Shown here one piece after another: positions 1-11,989 of a stretch of 64,000 nt of DNA. The notes beneath the pieces are model-generated. The model worked only from the letters and a program-made list of their open reading frames with translations. It made no database searches and had not been told where the DNA came from. The DNA comes from Maratus speciosus. Lineage: Eukaryota; Arthropoda; Arachnida; Araneae; Salticidae. Position 1 is the first letter of the stretch. Each line of letters opens with the position of its first letter. The stretch is taken from contig OZ010794.1 of assembly GCA_963932465.1 (NCBI GenBank), positions 444,665,502 to 444,729,501 of the forward strand. Reading direction: 5' to 3'. Both the position numbers and the translations under genes were made by a program.

Positions 1-83
1 CTTTCATAAAAGTGGATGTTCATTTTTTATGTAGTCGTTTTTTTTTTTTTTTTCGCTTCTATGGTCATTTTAAAAGAATCACA

Positions 84-310
84 TCTTTTACAGCATGCAA
101 TGAAAATAGATACAAGCGTAGTAAAGATTGGAATAAAATACTTTATTAGCAATATTTATTTAATTCATAGTTTGTAACACTAATTGAACTTTTAGGGAAA
201 AATTCAGTTAAAGTTACATACGAATTTAAATTAGATTACTAATAGTAATAAACTAAAATATTTTATTCCAATCTTATCCTTTGTGTTTGCTTTTATTGCA
301 TGCCCTATAA
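84..310. repeat. Foldback repeat (MITE-like), arms of about 58 bp
   Basis: The left arm begins near GCATGCAATGAAAATAG (about 94) and the right arm ends near TTTTATTGCATGCC (about 304). Both contain AAGATTGGAATAAAATA in opposite orientation. The loop is about 90 bp. No target duplication is clear and no coding is seen. A non-autonomous DNA element is the likeliest explanation. Confidence 0.65.
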
Positions 311-867
311 AGATATTACTTTTAAAGTTTTATTAATAACTTTTTAATCAGCGGATGTTATATGTTTAACAATGTTTGATTTGATTTTAATTTTTGTTTT
401 AAATATAAAACCGTACTTTTTCTTTAAATTATTGCTATTTTTGCAAAGTCCTATTGTTCTAAAATATTTTTAATTTATCCATTTAAAAAACAATATTTAT
501 AAACTCACATCTTTTTTAAATAAGTTCTAAGCATGATTTAAATATTAAGAATGTATATATATATATATATTATCTGCTGTCATTTGCTTTTGTTTTATTT
601 AATATGAACACGGAGTCTAAAGTTAAACTTTTAAGTTCTCTGGAATATGTATATATTTTTCTTTTAAACATATTCCTTAATTTAATCATGATTTCTAATT
701 TTCGTCCGTCATTGCTGAAAAATGAAATTAATACAATACTTATTAATGAAATGACGCGATAAGCCATGTTTAATTTAATTTTTTTATTCGCGTAGATATT
801 GTATTTTGTGAATATGAGCAAAATAGATTTTAAATGTTTTATAGGAAAAGATTGACCTCGGAAATAG
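311..867. other. No gene seen; AT-rich spacer
   Basis: AT-rich sequence with a short (AT)n run near 551-570. A 108-codon minus-strand frame at 570-896 has no recognisable domain and is taken as chance. The last 30 bases before 905 match, inverted, the right flank of the element at 3806-4530, so the repeat homology extends a little beyond the element ends. Confidence 0.6.
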
Positions 868-1165
868 AAACAAGTTGGAAATTGCTCGTCAAACATGGCA
901 AATGAGGTGCGTTCGTACTATAACTAATTTTATAAATATTTTTTGCACCGCATATTATGCTGAATGTATATTTTGGTGAACTTTATAAGTGCATATCAAT
1001 TTCATTCTGTTCAAAAGACTGTAACATCATTAAAATGCACTTGAAATAATTTTTTCCCATTGGCCTTAAAGTTAACGGAAAGCTTTTGACTCCCTGTAAT
1101 TAAACTGTACATCCGATTTTCATAAAATTTGAAACGACTCTACAAAATTTTACAACAATTAAATA

Positions 1166-3049
1166 GGGTAGATGTGCCAGTAGAGGACACTCTTAAGAGG
1201 CTACTTCAGTCAAATGAAAAGACGCATTCGCTAATGCTAATCCTATGGAAGAAATTTATAAAGATATCTCGGTCGCATTTCAATATTTTTAAATGATTTA
1301 TTTTGCTTTGAATAGTTGAGATCGATCTGTATGCAGGCCGTTTTTTACTTTTTCGATTTTGATTGCAGATATTTTTTATGAGGAGGCTTTTACTTTCGAA
1401 ACCGGTTCCGAAAATGAAAGTGTCCTCATAATAAATACCTGTAAACAAAATCGAAAAAGTAAACAACGGCCTTTGTACAGATCAATCTCAACTATTCAAT
1501 GCAAAAGAAATCATTTAAAAATATTGAAATGCGACCGAGATATCTTTATAAATTTCTTACATAGGATTAGCATTAGCGAACGGGGTTTTTTGTTTGACTG
1601 AAGTAGCCTCTTAAGAAATTTCCTTTAAAATTATTTTTTTATTAATAGTTATAATTATTACATTCCAGTTTTTTCAATATTATATTAATCTATCAACAAT
1701 ATTTAACCATTCTTATAGTCTCATTTCCCAATGTGAATCGAAATTTAATTTTAAATAACAGAAATATACCAAAACACACAAAAGCCCAGTAATGGACACC
1801 CTCTGGCCCAGTAATGGACACCCCATAAAAAGTAATAAATATAATTGTTTTTATGACTGTATTTAGAACCAGAATTTAATGAAAACATACTAATGAAACA
1901 AAATGGTTGTTTTCAAATAAATTTAACAATAAGGATACCAATAATTAATAAAATATTTGTGATGATCATTTACTGTTTACATCAATTATTGTAATTATCA
2001 GACGATCAATGTTTTAATTATTTTAGATGGATAGTTTAAAATACTAAATATCAGGCAATTACAGCTATTAAATTATTGAAACAGTGGGGGATTTAAAAGG
2101 TAATAATAATAAAAAAAAGTTTTGGAATGTTAGTGATGTTTAGTTTTGACTCGCTATTTTTAACAATTAATCTTCCAGAGACTACTTGATGTATCATTTA
2201 TAATAATTAATATTGCAAATATGAAAGAAATGATATTGTGAGTTTAATATTTTAAATGCTAAGTAAAATAATTTCAAAATAAAACTGCAGAACTGATGTT
2301 TGAGGCCACTGATCTGCAGATTTACCAGTTTCATGAATATTGCCTATAAATTAAGGAATGTTACTTTTTTTTCCTTCTTTTTTTTCAGATAAGAATAACC
2401 AAACATTTAACACAGAAAATAGATTTTTAATAGCTTCTGTAACTTAATTGCTTTTATTTAAAAGGAGAGGTATTAAGCCCTATGAGCTCGTCTTTGGCTG
2501 TGCTCTTAAACAATATTTTCTACTACCTAGCTGGTTTGATTGCCAGATTTTAAAATAGCAAAGTATATATACATAAAAAAAGAATAAAATATTGAAATTT
2601 TATTAATCACATAAACTAACTTAAAAGCAGCTATTTAAAAAGATTTGGTGGAAAATGACTAATTAACCATTCTAGTAATAGACACACTCTCTTAAAACCT
2701 TAAAAATAAATGAAATTTCGTAAATGACCATTAGTTTATAAAAGTCTAAGTTTTCTATTGCTACTCAAACAAAAGCATTCAAATTTTGCAAGAAAATAAA
2801 TAATATATAAATTAATTAAACGAAGCCAGCTCTTAGCCTCTTCATTAAGATTTTCACAGAAAAACAGCAAAACTTTGAAACATTATTTTCTACTTCCTAA
2901 TTGATTTGATTAAAAGTGTCAACAATAACCCAGTTTTATAAAACATGCAAGGGGAAATTATAAAAAAATTAATTAAAGTTAAATATTTATTACTTATTTT
3001 TTTATGAACCAAAAACATCAAAGGGTGACCATTACTGGCACATCTGACC
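1166..3049. mobile_element. Pogo-like non-autonomous element (TA target), 1.88 kb
   Basis: The ends are inverted: GGGTAGATGTGCCAGTA on the left and TACTGGCACATCTGACC (allowing mismatches) on the right, each bordered by TA. The related sequence at 4255-4290 is continuous across this point, so it acts as an empty site. Inside, the end motif recurs as CCCAGTAATGGACACC at about 1787 and 1808 and as CTAGTAATAGACACAC at about 2672. No transposase was found. The pogo assignment rests on TA sites and on the similar layout of 43635-45492, which carries pogo-type coding remnants. Confidence 0.7.
1197..1610. mobile_element. TTAA-flanked near-perfect palindrome, copy 1 (414 bp)
   Basis: TTAA at 1193-1196 and 1611-1614 borders an element starting GAGGCTACTTCAGTCAA and ending TTGACTGAAGTAGCCTC. 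The two arms are inverted copies over almost the full length and meet at ACCGGT near 1403. It is nested in the 1166-3049 element. TTAA duplication is the hallmark of the piggyBac superfamily, but these ends lack the usual CCC start, so that placement is inference. Open frames at 1206-1466 (minus) and 1359-1601 (plus) are the same peptide read from the two arms. Confidence 0.85.
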
Positions 3050-3345
3050 TATTTAAAATTTCAGACCATTCGGAAGGCTGTAACAACATTAAAATGCACT
3101 TGCAATAATTTTTCCCATTGACCGTAATGTAACAGAAAAATTTGACTGTCCCTGTAATTAAACTATACATCCGATTTTCATAAAATTCGAAATGACGCGA
3201 CGGAATTATACAACAATTATATATTTTAAATTTCAAACGATTCGGTTGGGTAGTTTTTGCGCTGTTATATGCGGGCAGACGGACAGACAGACGGACTGAA
3301 CGACGACTATAGGTGCTACGTATTTATATAACTACGAACGCACCT

Positions 3346-3805
3346 AAAAAGCGATTTTTATTTTTTTATATCATTAAATAGTTTAAACTTTTGTCTTTCC
3401 AACGATGCGTCACACATGTTTATATATATATAAAAAATAGTGTGTGTAATATATATAAAAAGTGTTGAAATTATTCATTCTTTCTAAGAGTACTTCACAG
3501 CTTAATGGCAATAAATCTTTAAGTTAAAACATGAATACATTAAAATGATTCTCAGTTTTTATTACTAAAATAAGTGCTAAAAATACAATTAACAGGTTTT
3601 GAAACATTAAAACCAATAATCAGATGGTAAAAAACTTCCCGAGCGCTTTCGACCAAGCCCTGGTCATCATCAATGGGGTGAAAAATGAGAATAAATGAGA
3701 ATGAATGTGTCGTTTCTCTTACATATAGTTTTCTATATATATTTAATAAATCTTTAATCGACTTTTTCTCAAAACTTGGATTTTTCATGTTTATGTTCCT
3801 TTTTT
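3346..3805. other. Spacer between inverted elements A and B; Penelope-like remnant
   Basis: It contains AT microsatellite (about 3420-3470) and, on the minus strand, a decayed hammerhead-like motif. The minus-strand frame 3552-3788 runs through that motif and is not a credible gene. Confidence 0.5.
3631..3682 (-). ncRNA. Degenerate hammerhead ribozyme motif (Penelope-like type)
   Basis: Read on the minus strand there is TTGATGA (canonical CTGATGA), a stem II GACCA/TGGTC with loop GGGCT, then GAAA, then a self-complementary AGCGCT as in minimal stem III, then C and GGG. Upstream CCCC could pair with GGG if two bases (AT) before TGATGA are extra. The first core base and the spacing are altered, so it is probably inactive. 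Minimal hammerheads of this form are known in Penelope-like elements. Confidence 0.5.
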
Positions 3806-4530
3806 AGGTGCGTTCGTAATTATATAAATACGTAGCCCCTATATTCGTCGTTTAGTCTGCCTGTCAGTGATGATTTCAGGGGGTGGGCCGGGGGGGGAGG
3901 CATTTCCCCTCCGGAAGATTTGAGATTTTGTGATTTCAATGGTCAAAAAGTGCAATCCCCCACGGAACTCTATAATGCCCCCCCCCCCCCCTCCGGAACC
4001 ACAGAAATCCCTCCCGGAGATAAGGGTCTGAATTCAACACCCGCATATAACAGAGCAAAAACTACCCAACCGAATGGCCTGAAATTTTAAATATATAATT
4101 GTTGCAAACTTTTGTCGAGTCATTTCAAATTTCATAAAAATCGGATGTATAGTTTAATTACAGGGACAGTCAAAAGCTTTCCGTTACGTTACGGCCAATG
4201 GGAATAAATTATTGCAAGTACATTTTAATGATGTTACCGCCTTCCGAATGATCTAAAATTTTAAATATATATTTGTTACAAAATTTTGTAGACTCATTTC
4301 AAATTTCAGGAAAATCGGATGCATAGTTTAATTACAAGGACAGTCAAAAGTTTTCCGTTACATGACGGCCAATGGGGAAAAAAAATATTTTAAGTGCATT
4401 TTAATGATGTTGCAGCCTTTCAGAACAGAATGAAATGGATATGCACTTATGTATTGCACTAAAATATACATTCAGTACAATATGCGGTGCAAAAAATATT
4501 TCTAAAACTAGTTATAGTACGAACTCACCT
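3806..4530. mobile_element. Element B, inverted relative of element A
   Basis: It begins AGGTGCGTTCGTAATTA and ends TACGAACTCACCT. It holds two tandem units of about 175 bp, each with ATCGGATG(T/C)ATAGTTTAA (about 4140 and 4315). It lacks the 1.88-kb insertion seen in A and so gives the empty site for it. It has its own GC-rich insertion at about 3868-4040. Confidence 0.7.
3868..4040. other. GC-rich insertion with poly-G and poly-C runs
   Basis: This breaks the alignment with element A. It contains GGGGGTGGGCCGGGG and a run of about 14 C. It looks like the end of another mobile element, but neither boundary nor family can be fixed. Confidence 0.4.
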
Positions 4531-4746
4531 CATTTGCCACGTTTGGTGAGCAATTTCCAACATGTTTCAATATCTATTAAACATAAAAACTCAGATTTTT
4601 TTAAATACTTATACTATGTTATATTGTATACACAGGGATTTAATGATTTGTTGAGAATTATTTATTTTAGGCAGTGAAATCTTACCAAAAAGTGCTAATT
4701 TAAAAATGACTTTCAATAAATAGCTAATAATTAATTTTGAATTTTA

Positions 4747-5144
4747 CTTAGAACGAAAATGGTCTGTTAAAATACGTAAAACATGTTATTCAGACTACTC
4801 TAAAAAATCTAGACCTCTATCTTTCACCATTTCTGAGAAAAATGTACATAAAGTTGGTGAATTTAACATGGCGGAGATACGGCTTTCCCGGTTCCCTTAA
4901 AACAATTACATTTCAGTCCGCTACATGAAGAAATCTCACAATCACTTTAGAACGAAAATGGTCAGTTAAAAAACGTAAAGCATGTTATTCAAACTACTCT
5001 AAAAAATCTAGACATCTATCTTTCACCATTTCTGAGAAAAAGGTACATAAAGTTGGTGAATTTAACGGCGGACATACAGCTTTCCCGGTCCCCTTAAAAC
5101 AATTACATTTCAGATCGCTACATGAAGAAATCTCACAATCACTT
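4747..5144. repeat. Two tandem 199-bp units
   Basis: Units 4747-4945 and 4946-5144 both start TTAGAACGAAAATGGTC and end AGAAATCTCACAATCAC. They are about 93 percent alike by eye. No coding is seen. The 250 bp after the second unit hold nothing recognisable. Confidence 0.85.
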
Positions 5145-5407
5145 ATGGATACTCCACGATCAATCTTTTGCTATACAAACTATTTAGCTCATAATCTGGA
5201 CATTCTACATATCTACACGGATAAATGCTTAAAATTAAACAAGACTTACTTCATTTTATGTATTCCAAAGAATAATTTTAATGATATCCTAATCTGTTAA
5301 TCTTAAAATGGCGGACGAAAAAGTGATCATTTTTCTTATCTTTAAAGGATGTCGTCGCCTTGCTGCTCTGATTGGCTAATAAGCAATGCACACGTCACTC
5401 TTCTTTC

Positions 5408-5534
5408 AGGAGTGAGACATCTCACTCCTTTCTAGAGAGTGGAAACTCCACTCTTTAAGGAGGGTATTTTTATAAAACTCACTCCAAAAAGAGTAAAAAT
5501 GCCTGTCACTCTTTCAAAAAGTGAACTTTTCACT
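5408..5534. repeat. Cluster of short GAGTG hairpins
   Basis: Perfect small inverted repeats follow one another: GGAGTGAGA-CA-TCTCACTCC (about 5409-5428), AGAGTGGA-AAC-TCCACTCT (5436-5454) and AGTGAA-CTT-TTCACT (5520-5534), with further ACTCACTCC and CACTCTTT words between. Function unknown. Confidence 0.7.
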
Positions 5535-6529
5535 CCTCCCAATTTTAGAGTGTAAACACCAAGTTTCAAGTCATTTGAATGATAAGTTTTTGAATTATAA
5601 ACATTTAAAATTTAGTGATTTTAATGATAAATTATATTTTCATATTTTTATTACTATCTCCTAAAATTACACTCCTAATGCGCTAATTTTTTGTGTAGCA
5701 ATAATACAAAAAATACCCGAACATAAATACGTTGAATTTGCAATTTTTATAATTTTATGATATGAATAATGAATTATGAAATTAATATTCGAAAAAATTA
5801 TGAATTGCAACCTACAATTTTTTGATGGATTTAGATTTATGAGGTCCTGCTTTATAGAAATTCAAAATTTCACATTTTTCTTCCAAGAAGTTTTTAAATT
5901 ATGCTTTAAAAACTGCAAAATGATGGTTTAATATATGATAAGATATGATTTCTATGGTATAAGAGACTAGATATTATGAAATTGCTTATGCTATCCTGTA
6001 ATCTAGCAATCTTTAATGACTGCTTGAGAGGCGCTTAAGATGCCTTGATCAAGAAGTGGGCCCTTTCGGTCAACAATCAAGTACCAAACTTCAATTTGGA
6101 TACAGCCACTAAAATATACTCGTTTTGAAATAATCAATATCTCGGAAACCTATTGTATGAATTGCATAAAAATTTGTCTTTAGGCTAATTGGAGTGGTAG
6201 AGTTCATTTATGCTGTCAGAATTGTGTACTGCTATTGAAGAAAAAAAAGTTATGGTTCGTTTTATTAAGTAGATGGCTCCCTAAGCAAATTTTATATGCA
6301 TCATTTAAAAGTAGACTTTATTACCAATCGTGTGATATCAGTAACTTTCGTCTACGATAATTTTTTGCAGAGTTAGTAAGGGGTGTTTACTTTTCTTTTT
6401 TTTTCTACAACTGTACATTTTTACAAAAGTTAAAACAGATTAAGTAAAAACAAGAATGATAATTCGTGTGTACGGCATAGATTATGAAACACTTTGCAAC
6501 ACATTCAGAATACTATAACAAAACTTTTC
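5535..6529. other. No feature seen
   Basis: AT-rich sequence with stops in all frames and no inverted or tandem structure that I could find. Confidence 0.5.
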
Positions 6530-6960
6530 AGTTTACTAAGGTGAAAAATGATGTCTAAATGAACAATTTCCATAATGCACAATGCATTTGAAAACGCAAT
6601 TTCTGCTATCACCATGAATAATCGAAAAAATATACGATTTTTTTTGTGCAGCCCTGTATAAGATCTATAGATATGTATGTATACTACATACTATTCTAAA
6701 AGTTGGTTCACTTAAACTCATAGCACAGTTGAAAATTTCCATTCAGCAGTTTCCGCCAATAAACGAATGTTGTTGAAAACTTTTGTGCAGCCCTGCATAT
6801 TATCAATAGAATTTATACACACCAAGTAATATTAAAAAAGTAATTAAACTTAAAAACGCTTACCATAACTGAAAACGCACTTCCAGCAATTATTGTTCGT
6901 TGGCTTCAATAGTTCAATTATTGTTTATTTTCTTCTGTAGCCAAATTCTTTTACTAGTTT
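6530..6960. repeat. Diverged tandem repeat, about 135-bp period
   Basis: The phrase TTTTGTGCAGCCCTG recurs at about 6645 and 6780, with a third, weaker unit ending near TTCTTCTGTAGCC (6940). Each is preceded by GAAAACGCAATTTC-type or GAAAATTTCCATTC-type sequence. Confidence 0.5.
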
Positions 6961-7154
6961 ATCATAATTCGATATTATGATATTTTTGAAAAAATATGTA
7001 TCGTACCCTCATAGTAAACCAGTATTGGTTATGTAGATGCTTTAGCATAAAATACAGCTCACTTGGCGCGATTTTGCCGTTCGCTGACTTCGCGAGCATT
7101 TTTTTTTTTAGTTTGAGTTTTGTTGCTGAATGAGTATGATGTCGCACACTTTAA

Positions 7155-7396
7155 CCCTTTAACTGCCGACGAAATCTTGCGCGATCTCCAGTGCCTTATT
7201 TAAATCGCATATTTCTGAAATTATTTAAGGAGTATATTAGTTTTCTGAAATAAAAGTAAGAAAATTCACATGTTATACTGTTATACATAAGCCTCAGGTG
7301 GTGAAAATTGCCTCACTATAATTGGAATTCGCCATCCCTTTAATAGATGCATGCATTTTCTAAAGACGTATATATACATCCGGGGCAGTTAAAGGG
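7155..7396. mobile_element. piggyBac-type MITE, 242 bp
   Basis: TTAA (7151-7154) is followed by CCCTTTAACTGCC, and GGCAGTTAAAGGG is followed by TTAA (7397-7400). CCC termini inside TTAA duplications are the canonical piggyBac signature. There is no coding capacity. Confidence 0.88.
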
Positions 7397-7400
7397 TTAA

Positions 7401-9450
7401 TGTTAAAATGTTTCTTTCAAAGGATTATTCTCGACTTCTTATAGAGAATATATTATCTATTTAATGTTCTTTAATAGGCTTTTCCTGGTGATAATATTTT
7501 AGTTAAAAGCATAATTTTCTTGTTAAGTTCATGTAAAATTCATGACCTTTGAAAGACATTTTCCTTCCGGGAACGAACATGGTTCTGCACGAGAGTTTTT
7601 TAAATGTTCTTGATTAAAAATTTTAGAAGATGTAGTTTATTTTATATTGACTTGAAATTTAGCGTGGATTTGAATTCTTCATATGAATGTGGTGTCTAAT
7701 AAATTATTATATTAGTCGTTCTCCACCCTGATGCCTGAACTTTATTTATTTAATGAATTTAGTATCGTGTTTTTTAAACGGTTTTACTATTGTCCGATAT
7801 TTTTCAAAGATTGTATTGATCAGATATACTTCCTGTGAAATACCAACATTCCTTAAATATTGGCTCTCACATCGAAAATATTTACAGTGAAATAGCACTG
7901 TTACAGAAAGACATTGGATTTACATTGGAATTATTTGCAATAAAACACCAATATTGCAAAGATTTTGGATTTATATTGGGAATATTGGCAATGAAATGGC
8001 AAAATATTTCATTTAAATATTATTGCAATTTCTTTCAAATATAAGGTACCCCAGTGCTGAACAATATTTCATATCAACAATGGTTAAGTTACGACAAAAA
8101 TACAGCTCATTTTTCGGTTGTGAATCCTACTAATCACACTTGGCATGCTCTTTTCCACCACTTTTTCGAACAATAACTTTTATAAAACACTACTAGAAAA
8201 TGCAACAAAGATTACTATTTGGGAATAGTGGTGGGAAAGAATAAGCTCAATTTAAATTGTAGCATTCGTCCCTGTAACATTGGAGCATATAGAAATGTTA
8301 GCGCAATATTGTCTTGCTAATAGGGGATTTTTTTACGCTTTATTCTTCCCACAAAGGAAGATTTACTTATTTTAGGTTAAAATATGTTTATAAATGCATG
8401 CATACATAGTTAAATTTTCTCAGATACACGCACCCTTACTGCAATCTTCTTACGCAATTTTAGCGATGTTCAGTTTCGTTATCCTTACTTATTACGTAAA
8501 TTCTGAGATACTCAGACTCAGTTTTAATTATATAGCTTTTCTACAAGAAGATATTATATTATATTTCTTCAGGAGATTACACTGCAAAATTATAGAGCAA
8601 TAAAGATAATCCAAATGGAGACGATTAAAGGGTTACACTTTTCTTAGATGTGTACTAAGACCTCCAAGAAGAGATTACTTTAAAATGAGTATAAATTCTG
8701 TTTTATTTTTCTGCTTTTCTTTAAAAATTCCAGTATCTTATATATGCGTATGGGTGCTTCTCAGGAAAACATTTTTAGAACAAAGAGGGGAGTAATAACA
8801 TTTAATGTGCATTAATTATATATCCTGTTGGAAAATACGGAGTACCAAAAAATAACCCGGACAATCAAATAAAAATAAACTACTAAACTCCTCTACTAAA
8901 ATTGTATTATCTCTAAGTAATGAACCTTGAAAGGTAAACGGATCACATAAAACCATGTTGTTTAAACTTTGTGGTAATTGTTTCTCAGAAACGTGCAATA
9001 CTCATATTACACCCTGAAGGCACGAGGCAACGAGAGTTCGTTCTGGTGCTGAAATTGCCTAAATAGGGCGTATCAGATGACGTGAAGCGGTTCTAATAGC
9101 TTGCCCATCATAGGAACAGATCAGGTTGAGGCACAAAACGAACAGGGGATGTTTCTAGAAAATACAAAGTGGCCGTAAATAGCGTTGGGCAACGTTTAGA
9201 ATAAAAATGTCGCAAAAGAAAAATATGAACATCAACCGGAAAACGGTTCAAAAAATTTTGAACCGTTTATGTAAAATTTGACATTTTTTCAAAAAAATTA
9301 AAAAATTCGTATACTGATGGTTATTATTTAAATGTCTTATTTAAATCTTTATTATTAATGACTTGCCATATTTAAATGATAAAACGATATCTTTATTCTG
9401 TATAACTGGAGCAAACTGATAACTTTAACTGATAACCAAGGTCTTGCCAC
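7401..9450. other. Largely featureless stretch
   Basis: A weak inverted repeat (GCTCTTTTCCACCACT near 8148 against AGTGGTGGGAAAGAATAAGC near 8225) may be a decayed foldback. ATATTGCAAT-like words recur at 7845-8040. The sequence at 9000-9200 is less AT-rich, but I see no gene in it. Confidence 0.4.
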
Positions 9451-9733
9451 GGTGGCCAAGATTCCAAAATTTTTATCTCATAATTTGGTAGTAATCTATT
9501 TAGGGCAACTTATATATAAAAATCCCAGTCAAATATCGCGAAAATTCAGAAAAATCGGTGCGATATAGTGAGTTACTTTCTAATAATAGCTTTATTATAA
9601 GAGATTTTCAACAAATTGTCAACCAGCTCAAGATATCTTTTGGAGTTTTCACAGTATTTGACTGGACTTTTTTATGGGTTGCCTGCCCTAAATAGCTGGC
9701 TACCAAATTATGAATTTAAAAATTTGGAATCTT
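9451..9733. mobile_element. Inverted-repeat MITE, about 283 bp
   Basis: The left arm from about 9451 (AAGATTCCAAAATTT, then ATAATTTGGTAG, TATTTAGGGCA, CCAGTCAAATA) is matched in reverse by the right arm ending ATTTGGAATCTTT near 9733. Arms are about 80 bp with a loop of about 120 bp. No clear target duplication. Confidence 0.75.
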
Positions 9734-11713
9734 TCACGCATGCACAGTTAAAAAATATTTTATAAAAATGCCCACATCTCATCAAATATTCGCTATATTC
9801 ATGTTTTAATTGCAGTATACTCTTTCTACTGCTATTTTTCAAGTTTTCGCAAAGTGGTGTTAAATTTAGTTGAAAACACCGTATTCTATAAACAAAAAAC
9901 ATTTGCACTTTTCACAGAAACGTTAAAACCTTCACAAATATGAGTGCTATGCTTACCCAAATGGACACAAATGTCGAACAGGACTCACATAGTCATTTGA
10001 TACATTGACGGACCAATTTGATAATTTTCAGTTACATGGGTGATCGCAAATGTTTTTTTATTATTAAATGTATCACTGGCTTCCTAATTGCTCCCGCAAC
10101 TAAATATTCACTAAACAGTATGAAGTCAAACATGTCCTTTACATCCTCGAAGTTCAAGGACTATTCGTCAAGAATTTTGGTAGATATTCGACAAACCGTG
10201 TACGATCAAAAGCATCTGGTCTGTGTTCCGTAACGTTTGGAGGCCAGCGGAGATTTATGAGATACGCGGTTTTTACCTTCTTTCCCTTACAAATATACTT
10301 AAAAAAATTAACAATCTGAAAATACATCCGTTTTTCAACAACTTTTAAGATATGCAACCGGCATTGTTCATTTTTGAAAGAATAGCTAATATTTTTATTA
10401 CCTCTAATATTAATGTATCCATGCGGGTTTACAAATGAAACTATAAATAAAGGGCAAGAAGCAGATAGTGCAGTGTTTACCGCTAGCTAGCGCAGTAAAC
10501 GGGAATATAGCCACAAGATGGCGTCTGTTTTTTCTTTGTTTTACATCTATTCAGGGCCTAATTAATACCAAGACAAAATTTCACGAGTAAAAAAGAAAAG
10601 AAATTTTTGTCTCATTTATGACAGAATTCTTCTTGAATAAGGTGCTTAAAAAAGGCAAAATTTTCTATTCAAATTTACTGGTGGAAAGTTTGTCCCAGTG
10701 GTAGTCAGGCCTCACAGAACAGATTACAGTTGAAGTTTCATCATTTTGAAGGCACGTCGGTTGGCCTTTATACAGAGTTCCATGGTTTTAGCCCACCAAT
10801 GGATCTAAATCGGATGATTTCACTTTTTATAAATGATTATTTATTAATAAAAATGTGTTAAACTAATCATATATTAAAAGTAATATTATGGTACAAATAT
10901 AAATGCAGAGTCTGTACGCAAAGTCACATTCAATTTTGATGAAATATTTGACTTAAAGAAATAAACTTAATATAAGGTATGCTTTTTTTACCTACTTTTC
11001 TTATAAGTATACTTGAAAAATAATTAACAATTTAAAAATACATCACTTTTTCAACAAGTTGTAAGATCTGTAACCGTTAGAAGGCATAAATGGAGAAAAT
11101 ATCTTTTTAATAAAATATAGTTTGGGAAATATACGATTTAACGTAATTTTTTTTACCATCCATTACAACAGCGAAACATATATTTGAGATAGAAATTTTT
11201 CAAAAAACCTTTTTAGAATTTCAACATTCTACCCACGGTATAAAATTTAAAAGAGAAAAAGATTTTCATCAGTTTGAAGCACCGGGGTTTTTTGAAAAAG
11301 ATATTCTTTTCAGAACTTTAAACAAACTTTTACACAAAAACTGTATAGGAAAGGGTTCTCATAGAAACGTTTGTAGAAACATAAAATATCTTTTTATAAT
11401 AATATTTTGATCTTCGTAAAATTAAATTAAAATGCTTTACTAAATGTATACAAAATAGGATATAAAATGAATATTTCAGATTACTGTGTTAAATAGCAGA
11501 TTCTTTTAGATTTTTTTTTTTAAATGTTAAATGCATATTAATTACTCATTTTTTAGCGAATTATCTATAATGTATTTAAAAATACATTCATGTTTTAAAC
11601 AAATTGCGCGGCAATTAGCGGCAAAAGCATACAAATGACGAAAAATATTTAAATAAGTGATTTAAAAAAAGTGGATATGACAGATATGATATCAAATCTT
11701 TTCAGATATGACA
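9734..11713. other. No gene; decayed dispersed repeats
   Basis: An imperfect palindrome GTTTACCGCTAGCTAGCG with GTAAAC after it lies at 10476-10501. Sequence at about 11030-11620 is a diverged relative of the Y-type repeat modules at 40500-43000 (shared phrases such as GATAGAAATTTTTCAAAAAA and AAAGGGTTCTCATA). The 71-codon frame at 10018-10233 has no recognisable domain. Confidence 0.45.
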
Positions 11714-11989
11714 TACAAGGTGGCCGTAATTAAAATGACAGTACTCATAGTGTTCTGTAGCGCGATATAATTGAGAGAATGACCCTAAATTTTGCGGGAA
11801 GATTAAACAAGGCGGGCGGAATACGAAGGATTCCACGAGAAAAGATTTGTTCCAAAAGTCAATGCTAGGGGAATATGTGACGCTGTGTAATAGAAAATAG
11901 AGTTTTAAAAAATGCGGAATCACACACACACACAATACTGAAATAAAATTATCCTTTTTTTGCACATTCAAATCAGGTTCAATGTGGCC

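Larger units (their letters stand above)
905..3345. mobile_element. Element A with AGGTGCGTTCGTA terminal inverted repeats, split by a nested insertion
   Basis: The left end reads AGGTGCGTTCGTA and the right end TACGAACGCACCT. Without the nested 1166-3049 element it is about 555 bp. It holds diverged units of a roughly 176-bp repeat built on a motif like ATCGGATGTATAGTTTAATT, here in reverse orientation, and near the right end a run of CAGACGGACAGACAGACGG type. There is no coding sequence. A second copy lies inverted at 3806-4530. Non-autonomous; family unknown. Confidence 0.7.
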
